Notes: a model not told the origin generated them from the letters alone. Positions 47,192 to 57,472 are shown, counted from the stretch's first letter. The stretch is DNA of 64,000 bases from Komagataella phaffii GS115 (GCF_000027005.1 NC_012963.1:1736001-1800000), one strand, 5' to 3'. Translations and numbers: made by a program.

Positions 47192-50095
47192 TCAAACCCT
47201 TCGGGGTCTGCGTATTCCTATTTGTCCTTTAGGTTGAACATTGGTAACGACTTTCTGAGTTTTGGAAGTCTCTAATTGATTCCATTTTTTTTTCGCATCG
47301 TCCATAGCTTCTTTGAGACGGGACAATACTGCTTCGTGGTCACTCCTAGCGGAGTAGAAAACCGATCCGTATTTTGCTAACCATTCAGGCTTCACGGCTG
47401 TAACCACATTCATGTACTCTCTGGATGTTAACAGCAACTCTTGAAACACGACATATTCAGGTAAATCAGCTGTACCATAGAGACTGGAAGTTGGATGAAG
47501 GACCATCGACATAACACTTCTTAGGTTTGTGTATTCCCCAAACTTTTTGAACCGAGCTGCATTGACAAATAAACAGCTGCAAATGCATTCCTGTATCGGA
47601 TCCCACTGTCTGCCAATGCTTCGACAAGCCATGCCTTGCTGCATCATGATTGATTGCAACTGAAGTTCTATCTCTTGAGCTCGTCTTAAAGACTTCTCAT
47701 GAAGAAAGTTCTGGACGCACCAACGAGCTGAGTTTCTGTGGTTCAACCACTGGTTGTAAACATTCAGTAAAGTAAGATGATCGCTCTCAGGAATGAAGAA
47801 TCTTTCCCTACTTCTGTCACTTTCTTTTTGTCTCTCCTTTGGTCGATAAAACACATTGGGGACGGACAGCATGGCAACAATTATACACATCTCAGTAGAA
47901 CACTTGAACTCATGAGATTTGATTAACATTTTGGAAAGCACTGGTTCCATCGGGAAGGAGGTCATTTTATGACCCAAGTCTGTAAGTGCACCGAGATTAT
48001 CTATGGCATCTAAACACCACAAGTCATACAATGAAGAATAGATCGTGGCGTGGGGAGGTGGATCAATGAATGGAAAGTCTAACAAATTATCTACTCCTAA
48101 TGATTTAATCAGTAGCAACGTGTTAGCTAGATTGGTTCTTTGAATTTCTGGAATTGGTTGTACGTACATCTCTTTTTCTGCCTCTGTTAGAGTATAAAGC
48201 CGATATGCCACACCTGGTCCCGTTCTGCCTGCTCTACCAGATCTTTGGTTTGCTTGAGCAAATGATATGGGTGCTAATTGAAGTATGTCCATCCCCAGCT
48301 TCGAACTGTAAACTTTCAGCTTACAGAGCCCCGCATCTACAACAAATACAATCCCATCGACAGTCAGAGAAGTTTCGGCAATATTCGTTGCCACAATGCA
48401 CTTTCGAACTTCAGATCTTCCAAACACTTTAGCTTGCAGATCTGCTGGCAAAGAAGAATATATGGGTAGTATTGACAGAGGATTCTTGTTTTCAGCATCT
48501 TCTTCTATCTCTTCTATTCTTTCTTGTAGTACCTGACAAGTTGCTTCGATATCTTCCTGACCAGTCATGAATACTAAAATATCACCTGGTTTTTTACCAT
48601 AATGAATTTTCAGTACTTGCTTTATAGCCGCATCGACATAGTCTGCTACTGGATATTTGGAGAATTGGATATCTACCGGAAACGTTCTTCCAGGAATAGT
48701 AAAAGTGTCAGCATTTCCAAAAAACTCGGAGAATCTGGAAGCATTCATAGTAGCTGAAGTTATTATTAGTCTTAGATCTCTTCGCTTAGTCAGGATCTTT
48801 TTGAATAATCCGAGAAGAATATCAGTATTCAACGATCTCTCGTGAGCTTCATCCATGATAATACAGGAGTATTTCTCTAGTCCAGAATCTAGCAGTGTCT
48901 CACGAAGGAGTACACCATCAGTCATATATTTGATCATTGTCCTGGGGCTCGTCCTGTCCTCAAATCTGATAGTGAAACCCACTTCATTTCCGAGTTTGAC
49001 TCCCATCTCTTCGCTGACTCTTTTAGCAACAGACATGGCAGCCACCCTTCTAGGCTGAGTACAACCAATTATCCCTCTCTTATAGAATCCTTCCTCATAT
49101 AAAAACTGTGTTAATTGCGTAGTTTTACCACTACCTGTTTCACCAATTACGACTACTATCTGATTCTCTCTTATGGTTCGAATCAAATCCTCACGAACAG
49201 TGAATGCAGGCAGACAACGTCTTTGTTCTGCGATATCAAGAGGAGAGCTTGAATCTTCCATCGCTTCAATAAAGTTCTTATGTTCTATCTTCTCTTCTTT
49301 GTCTTTAATACCCATGACATTTCCCAGCTTTGTACCCTTGACAGCGCTGACTTCATTGTTCTTCTTCATGATAACTGACTGGACTCTTCGCTCATTCACT
49401 AGATTGCTACCTCTCCTAGCTGCGGCAGCTAGGTGACCCTCGGGGTCTCGTATAACTGATATTTCTGCCTTTTGGTTGGCAATGATCTGCTCATCTTCTA
49501 AGAAAGGGGGTATCAAATGATGTGATACAATTTGCTGTTGTCGATGATTTTCATAGTCTTCAGGATCGTCTTCAAAGGGGTCAAACGTATCTAGAGAAGT
49601 TCTATTCCTGGTGGCTTTATTGTTAGTCTCCAGTTCTAGATCTTCATAGTGATTCGCTCTCTCGTTAGTGTACCATTCCCTATCCAAAGAGGTGTCGGAA
49701 AAGTTATCATTGTCCTCGTCTTCTTTATTCAAAAGTGAGCCCTGTTGGTATCCATTATCATTCTTATAAGTTTGTTTCTCTTTTGAAGCCAGTTCCTGAA
49801 GCGACAGTTTTGGCTTCAACATGGTAGAGGGTCTATTTGCCCCATCTCCGTTATTCTTCACGTTATTCAGGCTAGTTAACTTATTTACCTGACTCTGATG
49901 CTTACTGGGGAACCCCTTGATCCTTTGCGCTTCTTGTTTCTTTATCTTCTTAAACACTGGTCTTGTAGGCGATGAGGTAGATGAGGTAGACGGTGACTCC
50001 CTTGTGCCTGGGTGATCTAATGAACTTGACCCTTCATCGTCGTTAAAATCAATACTGATCTTTCTTCTGTTATTGGTTTTTGGCTTTATAACCAT
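47192..50095 (-). CDS. PRP16: DEAH-box splicing helicase Prp16
   Basis: Prp16 is the DEAH ATPase that remodels the spliceosome after the first catalytic step and proofreads branch sites. The 967-residue product has a polar N-terminal ~300 residues. The segment before the helicase (LPAFTVREDLIRTIRENQ) and the PGRTFPVDIQFSK block are typical of Prp16. Helicase motifs are GETGSGKTTQ, TQPRRVAAMSVA, DEAHERSLNTD, SAT and QRSGRAGR. The HA2/OB-fold C-terminal region follows. The frame extends to 50125 by TTG; the ATG at 50095 begins MVIKPKTNNRRK. Prp2, Prp22 and Prp43 are less likely because of the N-terminal context. Confidence 0.92.
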   Translation of the reverse strand: MVIKPKTNNRRKISIDFNDDEGSSSLDHPGTRESPSTSSTSSPTRPVFKKIKKQEAQRIKGFPSKHQSQVNKLTSLNNVKNNGDGANRPSTMLKPKLSLQELASKEKQTYKNDNGYQQGSLLNKEDEDNDNFSDTSLDREWYTNERANHYEDLELETNNKATRNRTSLDTFDPFEDDPEDYENHRQQQIVSHHLIPPFLEDEQIIANQKAEISVIRDPEGHLAAAARRGSNLVNERRVQSVIMKKNNEVSAVKGTKLGNVMGIKDKEEKIEHKNFIEAMEDSSSPLDIAEQRRCLPAFTVREDLIRTIRENQIVVVIGETGSGKTTQLTQFLYEEGFYKRGIIGCTQPRRVAAMSVAKRVSEEMGVKLGNEVGFTIRFEDRTSPRTMIKYMTDGVLLRETLLDSGLEKYSCIIMDEAHERSLNTDILLGLFKKILTKRRDLRLIITSATMNASRFSEFFGNADTFTIPGRTFPVDIQFSKYPVADYVDAAIKQVLKIHYGKKPGDILVFMTGQEDIEATCQVLQERIEEIEEDAENKNPLSILPIYSSLPADLQAKVFGRSEVRKCIVATNIAETSLTVDGIVFVVDAGLCKLKVYSSKLGMDILQLAPISFAQANQRSGRAGRTGPGVAYRLYTLTEAEKEMYVQPIPEIQRTNLANTLLLIKSLGVDNLLDFPFIDPPPHATIYSSLYDLWCLDAIDNLGALTDLGHKMTSFPMEPVLSKMLIKSHEFKCSTEMCIIVAMLSVPNVFYRPKERQKESDRSRERFFIPESDHLTLLNVYNQWLNHRNSARWCVQNFLHEKSLRRAQEIELQLQSIMMQQGMACRSIGRQWDPIQECICSCLFVNAARFKKFGEYTNLRSVMSMVLHPTSSLYGTADLPEYVVFQELLLTSREYMNVVTAVKPEWLAKYGSVFYSARSDHEAVLSRLKEAMDDAKKKWNQLETSKTQKVVTNVQPKGQIGIRRPRRV

Positions 50096-50166
50096 CAAAC
50101 AGTAATCGGAAATGGCTTCTTCCAAATGAACTACGAGAGGATTTAAGTACTGGAGAGATTCATCAC

Positions 50167-50188
50167 TATCTGGGTAAGTACCCAGATA
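50167..50188. promoter_or_regulatory. Perfect 10-bp inverted repeat upstream of PRP16
   Basis: TATCTGGGTA and its exact reverse complement TACCCAGATA are separated by AG, about 75 nt before the PRP16 ATG. Imperfect pairing continues outside the arms. It could be a hairpin in the PRP16 leader or a site for a dimeric regulator. The sequence does not show which. Confidence 0.45.
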
Positions 50189-50347
50189 ATGGTGTATAGG
50201 TGTAAAAGCTTACTATCATACTACCATGTTAAATAACCATGTTTACTATACAAGTTCCATAGGGCCTAGGCTACATAATGTCACAGAAAGAAGGGTGACA
50301 TTCCTGGTCCTCCATCTCAGGCCGTCAACCAACCACAGATTGTCTGT

Positions 50348-51010
50348 TTATTCGTACTTCTGAGCAGTGGCAACAGGAGTTTCCACAATGATCACTTCAG
50401 GCTCAGCGCCAGGGGTCAGCGGTTTGAAAGCCTCGTACAGTCCAGCTTTGGCAACTTCGTCACCATAAGTTCCCCTTACAAATCGATCTAGGAAAGTTCC
50501 CCTGAGAGATTTTCTAAGTGTTAGAAGAAACTTGCCTGATTTGGGCTTCTCACGGTCACCAAGCAGTAAGCCAGGTCTTAGAATTACCGTTCTTGGAAAC
50601 TTCAGTCCTATGATCTCATCTTCAATTTGTCCCTTCATTTTCATATAAGGGAATCGACTGCCGGCACTAGCACCAAAAGACGAAACTAAAACAAAAGTAT
50701 TGACACCAGCTTTTCTAGCAGCCTTGGCTGACTCAATATTGACACCAGTGTCTATTTCATAAGTGGGATCCACATGTCTGGTTGTTCCAAACCCTGACAC
50801 AAAAATGTCAGTGTTCTCAAGACTTTCAATTGAAGAAGTCCACTCCTTGCTATCCTTGACAATATTTTCAATTTTAGGGGATTGTAGGTTTTCTGGAAGA
50901 GGTGATCGTGTAAAAGCTGTGACTTTCTCAACTGATGGTGCTGAAGACAGGAGCTTCACAAAGGCTGAGCCACAGAGGCCTGTTCCTCCAATAACGGCGA
51001 CATTGACCAT
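50348..51010 (-). CDS. FMP52: Fmp52-like NAD(P)-binding protein of the mitochondrial outer membrane
   Basis: Fmp52 is a short-chain-dehydrogenase-like protein found with yeast mitochondria; its reaction is not known. The 220-residue product begins with a Rossmann dinucleotide motif (VAVIGGTGLCGSAFVKLL). It continues with family blocks GFGTTRHVDP, VLVSSFGASAGSRFPYMKMKG and VILRPGLLLGDRE. The YxxxK of the extended SDR fold appears as YMKMK. The ATG at 51010 is the first in a frame that otherwise opens with TTG, and the length fits Fmp52 (231). Confidence 0.9.
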   Translation of the reverse strand: MVNVAVIGGTGLCGSAFVKLLSSAPSVEKVTAFTRSPLPENLQSPKIENIVKDSKEWTSSIESLENTDIFVSGFGTTRHVDPTYEIDTGVNIESAKAARKAGVNTFVLVSSFGASAGSRFPYMKMKGQIEDEIIGLKFPRTVILRPGLLLGDREKPKSGKFLLTLRKSLRGTFLDRFVRGTYGDEVAKAGLYEAFKPLTPGAEPEVIIVETPVATAQKYE

Positions 51011-51211
51011 TTTTGACGGATGATTAATAATTGCAAGGGAGAGCAATATGGGTTGGGGCGCATTTTCACGCCCCTAATAAAATTATGTAATCAAATTCAT
51101 GAAAAATGATGGTGGAAGACTATAGTTATAGATAAATGGACTTCACCTTCAGCCCATTCCAATCACCTGCCAATATTTAGAACGCTCTACTGGCCAATCT
51201 GGTTTTTTAAG

Positions 51212-51225
51212 AAGAAAAATAAAAA
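51212..51225 (-). terminator. RNA polymerase III terminator of tRNA-Thr
   Basis: On the minus strand, a T5 run begins two nucleotides past the discriminator base, followed by an A and a second T5 run. Four or more T residues terminate RNA polymerase III. Confidence 0.85.
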
Positions 51226-51227
51226 CT

Positions 51228-51300
51228 TGCCTCCAATCAGATTTGAACTGATGATCTCCTCATTACTAGTGAGGTGCCTTACCAACTTGGCCATAGAGGC
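51228..51300 (-). tRNA. tRNA-Thr (anticodon AGU)
   Basis: The minus-strand 73-nt sequence folds as a complete cloverleaf. Acceptor GCCTCTA pairs with TGGAGGC (including a U-G pair), and the discriminator base is A. The anticodon stem CCTCA/TGAGG encloses a loop with anticodon AGT (plus-strand 51265-51267), and the T arm contains GTTCAAATC. There is no intron. It is very close to Saccharomyces tRNA-Thr(AGU). A T5 run follows directly. Confidence 0.97.
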
Positions 51301-51550
51301 AGAACTAATTGCTTTCAAGTAAGCTTGTTACTTGAGGTAAATGTTTAACTGATTATTCTTTCAGTTCTCATCAACGTAAGACAATGTTTTGTGGCAAATG
51401 AACAGGTCAATTTACTAATGTAGGCCATTCACTTTTACGCCTACCCTTCTGGTTCATCGAAATTGGTATCTTCAAGTAGTCATAAGAAGCTATAGAAACT
51501 AAATACTTTTAATGGATGCTGATATACCCTAATGATAATTTCTTGCTATG

Positions 51551-52609
51551 CTAAACTCCTTCCTCCAAGTTGATTTCATCCCAGTGTGGTTTATTTTTAA
51601 CTATCCAAGGATGCGTCTCAATGTCTTTCAAATTGATTCGCTTTTCAGGTGTGTATCTCAGGAGTTTTTGAATTAAATCTTTAGCTTCTGGGGAAACATG
51701 AGAGGGAACCTGCAAGTCCACTTGAGCAATTCTTTTATAAGTAGAGCTCTTAAACTCTTCTTCAAATGGAGGTTTTCCTACCAAGAATTCATACATTAAT
51801 ATGCCAAGCGCCCAGACATCCACTTTGTAGTTATGCTCCCTAGCTTCAACCATCTCAGGTGGTAAATAGTCTAGGGTTCCACACATAGTAGTCCTTTTCA
51901 TACTCTGATTAGAATAGACACTCCAGCCAAAGTCAGAAATCTTGACCGTATTATCAAAACCTAATAGAATGTTCTCTGGTTTGATATCTCTGTGAATTAT
52001 GTGACGATCGTGTAAATATGACAGTGCGTCTGCAATTTGATAAATATAACGTGACGATGTGACCTCATCAAGCTTTCCTTTTTTCTTGAGCAGCTTGTAC
52101 AATTCTCCATGAATGGCAAATTCTAGAATTAAATAAACTCTATCAGTATCGTGGAAATGTCCATACAGCTTTATACAGTTGACATGTTTCACAGAGCTCT
52201 GAATCTCCACTTCTCTTCGAAATTGTTTCTCTACCTTGAAATTAATCAACTCCTTCTTATCCATAATCTTCAGAGCACAGATAAATCCCGACTTCTTGTG
52301 TCTAGCACAATAGACCTTTCCAAACTTTCCTTTCCCTAATTTTTTTCCGATCTCAAAATCATTTATCGTAATTTGATTCCCATAGATGGACTTTCGTATA
52401 CTTTTGCGAGCATTTAAACCGGTTCCTGTGCTTGTGCTTGTTCTTCTGGATATTTGAAGTCTACTTTTGTTGATAGTCTAAACGGGTTAGTTTTAGCATT
52501 GAAAAAGGAAAACGGTAGAGCTAAAGAGAATACTCACATCTCGACTCCTAAATGGCTTCACACCACTCTCTGCCAAAGATCTAGGCTTCAAACCTGCGTT
52601 GCCAGACAT
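51551..52609 (-). CDS. IPL1: Aurora kinase Ipl1, two exons
   Basis: Ipl1 is the Aurora B kinase of the chromosomal passenger complex. It corrects wrong kinetochore attachments, with Ndc80 a major target. Exon 1 (52538-52609) codes for 24 residues, [20 protein letters not shown] onward. Exon 2 (51551-52477) holds the rest, giving 332 residues. The kinase domain has [16 protein letters not shown] with K94, HRDIKPEN (D188), DFG (D206) and the Aurora T-loop KRTTMCGT (T221 is the expected autophosphorylation site). In exon 2 alone, the first ATG lies inside the ATP-binding lobe, so the unspliced frame would lack the glycine loop. The spliced length is close to Saccharomyces (367). Confidence 0.95.
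52478..52537 (-). other. IPL1 intron (60 nt)
   Basis: On the minus strand the donor is GTGAGT after codon 24 (phase 0), the branch-point motif is AACTAAC (plus 52486-52492), and the acceptor is TTTAG. The exon 1 frame hits a stop inside the intron region, while splicing joins it in frame to the basic N-terminal extension and kinase domain. Confidence 0.9.
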
Positions 52610-52774
52610 CGTTATATTGGGAGGAGGAGAGTGTTTAGGGCAAAACAGAATCAAATCACTGTTGACGTATTTCCAGCGCGCTCGTGATATCCAACATCCA
52701 ACATCTACTGGTAAGTAAGTATCCACCAGTTATTGGGTACGTGCTCTGCTATTTACACTATTTATACATGGCTT

Positions 52775-54292
52775 TCACGCCAATCTTCTCTTATATCTGA
52801 CGACGGTCGGAAGGCCTTTCACATGCGAGTTGTCCTTGTTAGTCACTATCATAAAAACTCTTCCTCCTTGATTCATCCTTCCAGTTCTTCCTGCCCTATG
52901 GACGAGGTCTACAGATGTCTTGGGAACATCGTACAGGATCACGTTTCTGATTCCGCTAAAATTCAGTCCTCTAGCAAGAAGATCGGTGCATACCAAAACC
53001 TTCATTGTCTGCTTTTGACCCTCTTCCAACAATTGAGGATGTCGCAGGAATGGTAAGATTTTACTCCGACGAACATCCACAGCGTCCTCAGACGAGATAC
53101 AAGACACATCATGCCCAAACTCAGTTTCTAGACGATGGGAAATTTTCATGCATTCTTTCTTTTCATTGCAGAAAACAATTACTCTTTTTTCGTACCCAAG
53201 TTCAGTTCCGTCACTATGAATGGCATACAGTGCCTGGGCTAATGCCTTAATCTTGGACCCTTTGTAGGGCGGAACACTGGCATTAATGTTTCTGAACTCG
53301 ATTGCTTTGGGTAGTCTGTGAAGAGAAGGAGTGGTAATAGGGATCGAGTCTGGGAAAAATTTCTTGGTAACTTTATTAAACTCACTGGGTATAGTGGCAC
53401 TCACAAATAGAACGTCTTTGAGTGATCTCATGTTTTTGAGGGCAGCATGTGTATCGTTAATCCAAGATTTATCCATTAGCGTGTCTGCTTCATCAACAAC
53501 ACAAAAATTAAGTCCTGTCAAAAGGCTTTTCAATGACCCAACATCATCATACTTTTCCAGGGACATTAGCTTAGCTGGGGTGGTCACTAGTACGTCAATC
53601 TTGTTACGATAAGCCCCAATAAAATCCTTGAAATTTGAGTCTACATCCCATCGATAAGCACTCAAATCAAGATCTTTGCATACAGATTCCACCACTTCGG
53701 ATACTTGATACACCAACTCATGGGTCGGCACTAAGACAACGGATCTGATTTGAGATTTTTCCATGCGGGTACCACTTTCCAATTCTTCAATTTTCAGTTT
53801 ATGGAAAAGCGGAGCCAAATACGCCCATGTCTTACCTGACCCAGTTTCAGCCGCCAATGTGAATACTTTCAGCTCGTTTTTATTAGTTCGCCTGATAGAA
53901 TTGACTACCTTGATGGTCTCCACTTGGATAGGTGTTGGCCTTATGATGAGGCCATTCATTTCGTCCTCAGTCTTTACCTTTTTTGTGGAAGAAATGAAGT
54001 TCTGACTTCTCAAGACCGTGCTTTGCTTGATTTGCTTGATCAAAGCATCTCTAACCGGAGGGACTAACTTTAGTTGTGCAAAACTATCAATCTGTCCTAC
54101 CAGCCGGTGCAGTCCAGATACTTTTTCTTCTTCTGGAAGTTTCAAACTAGCATAACTGCCGATCTTGTATGGAATATCGGCAGTTGGCGTTTCTAGTTGT
54201 TTCCTTTTCTGAAAAGATTTGCTCGATGCATTATACGAGGCAAATCTAACACTTGTGCAGCTCTTCAGACGAAGGCTGATATTTCTGTTCAT
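52775..54292 (-). CDS. MRH4: Mitochondrial DEAD-box helicase Mrh4
   Basis: Mrh4 is a mitochondrial DEAD-box protein needed late in assembly of the large mitochondrial ribosomal subunit. The 505-residue product has an Arg/Ser presequence (MNRNISLRLKSCTSVRFASY). The N-terminal block (YKIGSYASLKLP) and the divergent helicase motifs AAETGSGKTWAYL, VLVPTHELV, VDEADTLMD, SATIP, VCTDLLARGLNF and HRAGRTGRM follow. The pattern, with little room before motif Q, is that of Mrh4 rather than Mss116. It is divergent from SRP72. Its stop lies 165 bp from the IPL1 start. Confidence 0.9.
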   Translation of the reverse strand: MNRNISLRLKSCTSVRFASYNASSKSFQKRKQLETPTADIPYKIGSYASLKLPEEEKVSGLHRLVGQIDSFAQLKLVPPVRDALIKQIKQSTVLRSQNFISSTKKVKTEDEMNGLIIRPTPIQVETIKVVNSIRRTNKNELKVFTLAAETGSGKTWAYLAPLFHKLKIEELESGTRMEKSQIRSVVLVPTHELVYQVSEVVESVCKDLDLSAYRWDVDSNFKDFIGAYRNKIDVLVTTPAKLMSLEKYDDVGSLKSLLTGLNFCVVDEADTLMDKSWINDTHAALKNMRSLKDVLFVSATIPSEFNKVTKKFFPDSIPITTPSLHRLPKAIEFRNINASVPPYKGSKIKALAQALYAIHSDGTELGYEKRVIVFCNEKKECMKISHRLETEFGHDVSCISSEDAVDVRRSKILPFLRHPQLLEEGQKQTMKVLVCTDLLARGLNFSGIRNVILYDVPKTSVDLVHRAGRTGRMNQGGRVFMIVTNKDNSHVKGLPTVVRYKRRLA

Positions 54293-54588
54293 GGATAGTA
54301 TGATTCTCTAGTTCTGTTCCCTTTGTAGTTTTTTATTTTGTATGAGGAACAGTTTTCAATCTTAGAGGAATAGAGACTGTTTCGACTGGCTTGGATTTAA
54401 AGTACCAATCGTATTTCAGAAATGACAACTTGACATCCTAACAAGAAAACAAGAGGGTGAATCGTTTTTAGTTCTGCTCCTGGTATTCTATGGAAAATTA
54501 CCAGTTTTCACTTACAGACGGTAGATTTTTATCAGATCTTATATGAGTGCTCATGTTCAGAGATCTTTGGCTGTTATGAACACCGCGC

Positions 54589-56466
54589 ATGGCAGAAAAA
54601 CTGATCGGACGAAAAATCAAACCCTCCAGGACTCCCATTTCATTCAAGATGTCGTCTCTTTCAGAGCTGGTATCGGAATTGGCAATCCATTCTGAGAAGA
54701 GGCAGTACAAAGAAGCATATGAGAAAGCAAAGCGCATTATAGATTTGGGCCACCCTCTTGACCTTGACACATTGAAGCTAGGTTTGGTGGCTTCGATCAA
54801 CCTGGACCAATATCACAACGCAGGTCGCCTCATATCAAAAAGTAAGGATCATATCGTATATGATGGAATGAAGGAATTCTTGCTATTAATTGGATATGTG
54901 TACTACAAGAACGGAGACTCGAAGAATTTTGAAACTCTACTAAAGGATTCAGCTTTCCAAGGAAGAGCATTTGAACACCTCAAAGCCCAATACTATTACA
55001 AGATCGGGGAGAACGAAAAGGCACTCAAGATTTACCGAGAGCTATCTAAGAACCCATTGGATGAAGTTGTAGACTTGAGTGTCAATGAAAGAGCTGTCAT
55101 TAGCCAGCTTTTGGAATTGGATGGTGTCGTTGAACAGCCTGTATCTCGACCAATAGACGACTCATACGATTGCAAATTCAACGATGCCCTTTACCAGGTA
55201 AAGATTGGTGACTATGAATCTGCATTGGATCTCTTGGAAGAAGCCAAAGCCATATGTGAAGAAAATACAAAAGATCTGCCTTTGGACACACGAGAAGCAG
55301 AGATTGTTCCTATTCTGTTACAAATTGCTTACGTCAAACAACTTAAGGGTAAAAAGGAAGAATCCTTGACTGCGCTGAGAAGTCTTTCTAAACCAAAGGA
55401 CTCTCTTTTAGATCTTATTTACAGAAATAACTTACTGTCATTAAGGATTGATGAATACGGAAGAAATGATACCAACTTTCATATTCTTTATCGTGAGTTA
55501 GGATTCCCTAATTCGATAGACATTAATAAAGACAAGTTGACAGTGTCCCAAAGGGTTGCGTTGACCAGAAATGAATCATTATTGGCACTCGAGCTTGGAA
55601 AGATCCCATCTCAAAGTGATCTCAAGCTCTTTTATGATGCTACTTCGGAATTTTTAGATTTGAACACCAAGCTAGAAGCCTCAATGATTTATAATTATTT
55701 CATGAGACGCCCTGGCCAGCAAGAGGTTCCAAATGCTCTTTTAACTGCACAGCTGGCTATCAACGTTGGTAACATCAATAATGCAAGAACTGTTCTTGAA
55801 ACTGTGGTGTCGAACGACGAAAAGAATTTACTAGAACCATCTATTGTGGTATCTTTGTATTTGATTTACGATAAGCTTCAAAGCGGAAGATTGCAAGTTG
55901 AACTCCTGAAGAAAGTAGCGGATCTTTTGCTAGAATCAGAGATTTCCAGCACTCAACAACGTAAGTTTTTCAAAGATATTGCCTTCAAAACCCTCAATCA
56001 CGATGCAGTTTTGGCCAATCGACTATTTGAGAAACTGCATAGTATTTACCCTAATGATGAGTTGGTATCCACGTACTTGAACTCTTCATCTAATGCATCC
56101 AACAATAACACTACCACGACCAACTTCTCCGAATTGGACGACTTGGTCCTAGGCATAGACACGGATAAGCTTATTAGTGAAGGATTTGATACTTTTGAGT
56201 CCAGCAAAAGACCGACCACGATTATCAGCTCAACTAACAAGAAACGTCGTACTAGATTGAAGCCCAAACATGAAGCCAAGGAAAAGTATAAGCGTCTGGA
56301 TGAGGAAAGATGGTTACCTTTAAAGGACCGCAGTTATTACAGACCCAAAAAGGGAAAGAAAATTAGAAATACCACTCAGGGTACTGTCACTAGTAATACT
56401 AGTGAAATAAGTGGCTTGAAAAAGACTCTGCCAAAGAAAAGTTCCAAAAAGAAAGGAAGAAAATGA
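54589..56466 (+). CDS. SRP72: Signal recognition particle subunit Srp72
   Basis: Srp72 binds SRP RNA with Srp68 in the signal recognition particle, which delivers nascent chains to the ER. The 625-residue product has TPR-like helices through about residue 500 and an Asn/Thr-rich linker. The basic C-terminus includes the SRP72 RNA-binding block (RLKPKHEAKEKYKRLDEERW, then LPLKDRS.Y). It ends in a Lys-rich tail. The first ATG is 54589; a second in-frame ATG at 54649 (MSSLSELVSELAI) aligns better with the usual N-terminus and may be the true start. Confidence 0.92.
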   Translation: MAEKLIGRKIKPSRTPISFKMSSLSELVSELAIHSEKRQYKEAYEKAKRIIDLGHPLDLDTLKLGLVASINLDQYHNAGRLISKSKDHIVYDGMKEFLLLIGYVYYKNGDSKNFETLLKDSAFQGRAFEHLKAQYYYKIGENEKALKIYRELSKNPLDEVVDLSVNERAVISQLLELDGVVEQPVSRPIDDSYDCKFNDALYQVKIGDYESALDLLEEAKAICEENTKDLPLDTREAEIVPILLQIAYVKQLKGKKEESLTALRSLSKPKDSLLDLIYRNNLLSLRIDEYGRNDTNFHILYRELGFPNSIDINKDKLTVSQRVALTRNESLLALELGKIPSQSDLKLFYDATSEFLDLNTKLEASMIYNYFMRRPGQQEVPNALLTAQLAINVGNINNARTVLETVVSNDEKNLLEPSIVVSLYLIYDKLQSGRLQVELLKKVADLLLESEISSTQQRKFFKDIAFKTLNHDAVLANRLFEKLHSIYPNDELVSTYLNSSSNASNNNTTTTNFSELDDLVLGIDTDKLISEGFDTFESSKRPTTIISSTNKKRRTRLKPKHEAKEKYKRLDEERWLPLKDRSYYRPKKGKKIRNTTQGTVTSNTSEISGLKKTLPKKSSKKKGRK

Positions 56467-56565
56467 AACTTTAGCTGACCAATTCGAAGAAAATCTTAAT
56501 ATACATATTAAAAGTTGTTCACTATACCTTACTTGATCTCTACTATTTATTTCTTGACTTTTTTC

Positions 56566-57111
56566 TTACGTGAACAAAGTATCCTCATCTCTCAAATATT
56601 CTCCAATATCACCCTGTCTATAAGCGACAATAGCTGTGGGTTGCAGATTTCTGGCTTCAGTCGTTGACCTAGCAGATACTCCAAATCCCAAAGGAACGTC
56701 GGCCATAGAATAAATCACAAGTCCAGCATGTTCAGGGATATCTTCACTCATTTTACCAATATGAGCCTTTAGAACATTGTTTCCATATAAGAAAGGCATT
56801 TCTCCATTGGGTTTGACCCAGAGCTTGTATTTTGCGTACTGTGAGATGTACTCTAATGCTGTGATGTGTAATCTAAACTTTCCAGTCTTGGTGAACTTTC
56901 CCAAACAAGTTCCTAAGGACATAAGGTTTTGTCTTGCCACAGAACCGGCAAACTTGGCTACGTTTTCACTGACATAGTAGACTCTATCCTTCTGAAGACG
57001 AAAAACATGAGGGTCCTCTTTGTTGTTGACCAGGAAGGAAATGTTTCTTCCAATATAATTGGCTAGCTTTTCGAAGACAACTTTGGTCTCTTCTTCTGTT
57101 AAAGGTCTCAT
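56566..57111 (-). CDS. NIP7: 60S ribosome biogenesis factor Nip7
   Basis: Nip7 is a nucleolar PUA-domain protein that binds 27S pre-rRNA and Nop8 and is required for 60S subunit assembly. The 181-residue product matches the family from end to end: MRPLTEEETKVVFEKLANYIG, DRVYYVSE, LGTCLGKFTKTGKFRLHITAL, WVKPNGEMPFLYGNNVLKAH, and the C-terminal PUA segment GLVIYSMADVPLGFGVSARST. Its length equals that of the Saccharomyces protein. Confidence 0.97.
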   Translation of the reverse strand: MRPLTEEETKVVFEKLANYIGRNISFLVNNKEDPHVFRLQKDRVYYVSENVAKFAGSVARQNLMSLGTCLGKFTKTGKFRLHITALEYISQYAKYKLWVKPNGEMPFLYGNNVLKAHIGKMSEDIPEHAGLVIYSMADVPLGFGVSARSTTEARNLQPTAIVAYRQGDIGEYLRDEDTLFT

Positions 57112-57472
57112 TTAGTTTAATGCAAGGAAATTTTTCAAGATTATTTTTTTCTTTGGAAATTATTGTACATCGAAAAGGTCGGATTTCGTCCGGAAATTTT
57201 CATGGGAGACTGTTAATCTGAACTAAGTAAGAGAGCAAACCCCCGATTATCACGTATACTTCTTGTGGAACAGATGTATTTAATGGCTCTTGTATGTGAG
57301 GTTAGAATTGTGTTCTGCTGTCGGTATCCAACTATCAAAACCTTTTGTCTTTCATGATCCTTATCCCAGTATGTTCACTCTTCCTACCTCGAAGACTTTC
57401 CGAGCTCTCCCCGGATATGCATCTCTTGTAAATCACTGCCAGAAAATTTTCTGTACCAAATAGAACTTCATC
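57112..57472. promoter_or_regulatory. Divergent NIP7/PUS1 promoter region
   Basis: This 361-bp spacer separates the start codons of two RNA-biogenesis genes. A 71-codon minus-strand frame at 57335-57550 overlaps PUS1 exon 1 and has no family character. No consensus TATA box is seen. Confidence 0.45.

Noticed and set aside
52493..52726. 77-codon minus-strand frame read as a separate small gene
   Set aside because: Its second half is exon 1 of IPL1, shown by the GTGAGT donor, the branch motif and in-frame joining to the kinase.
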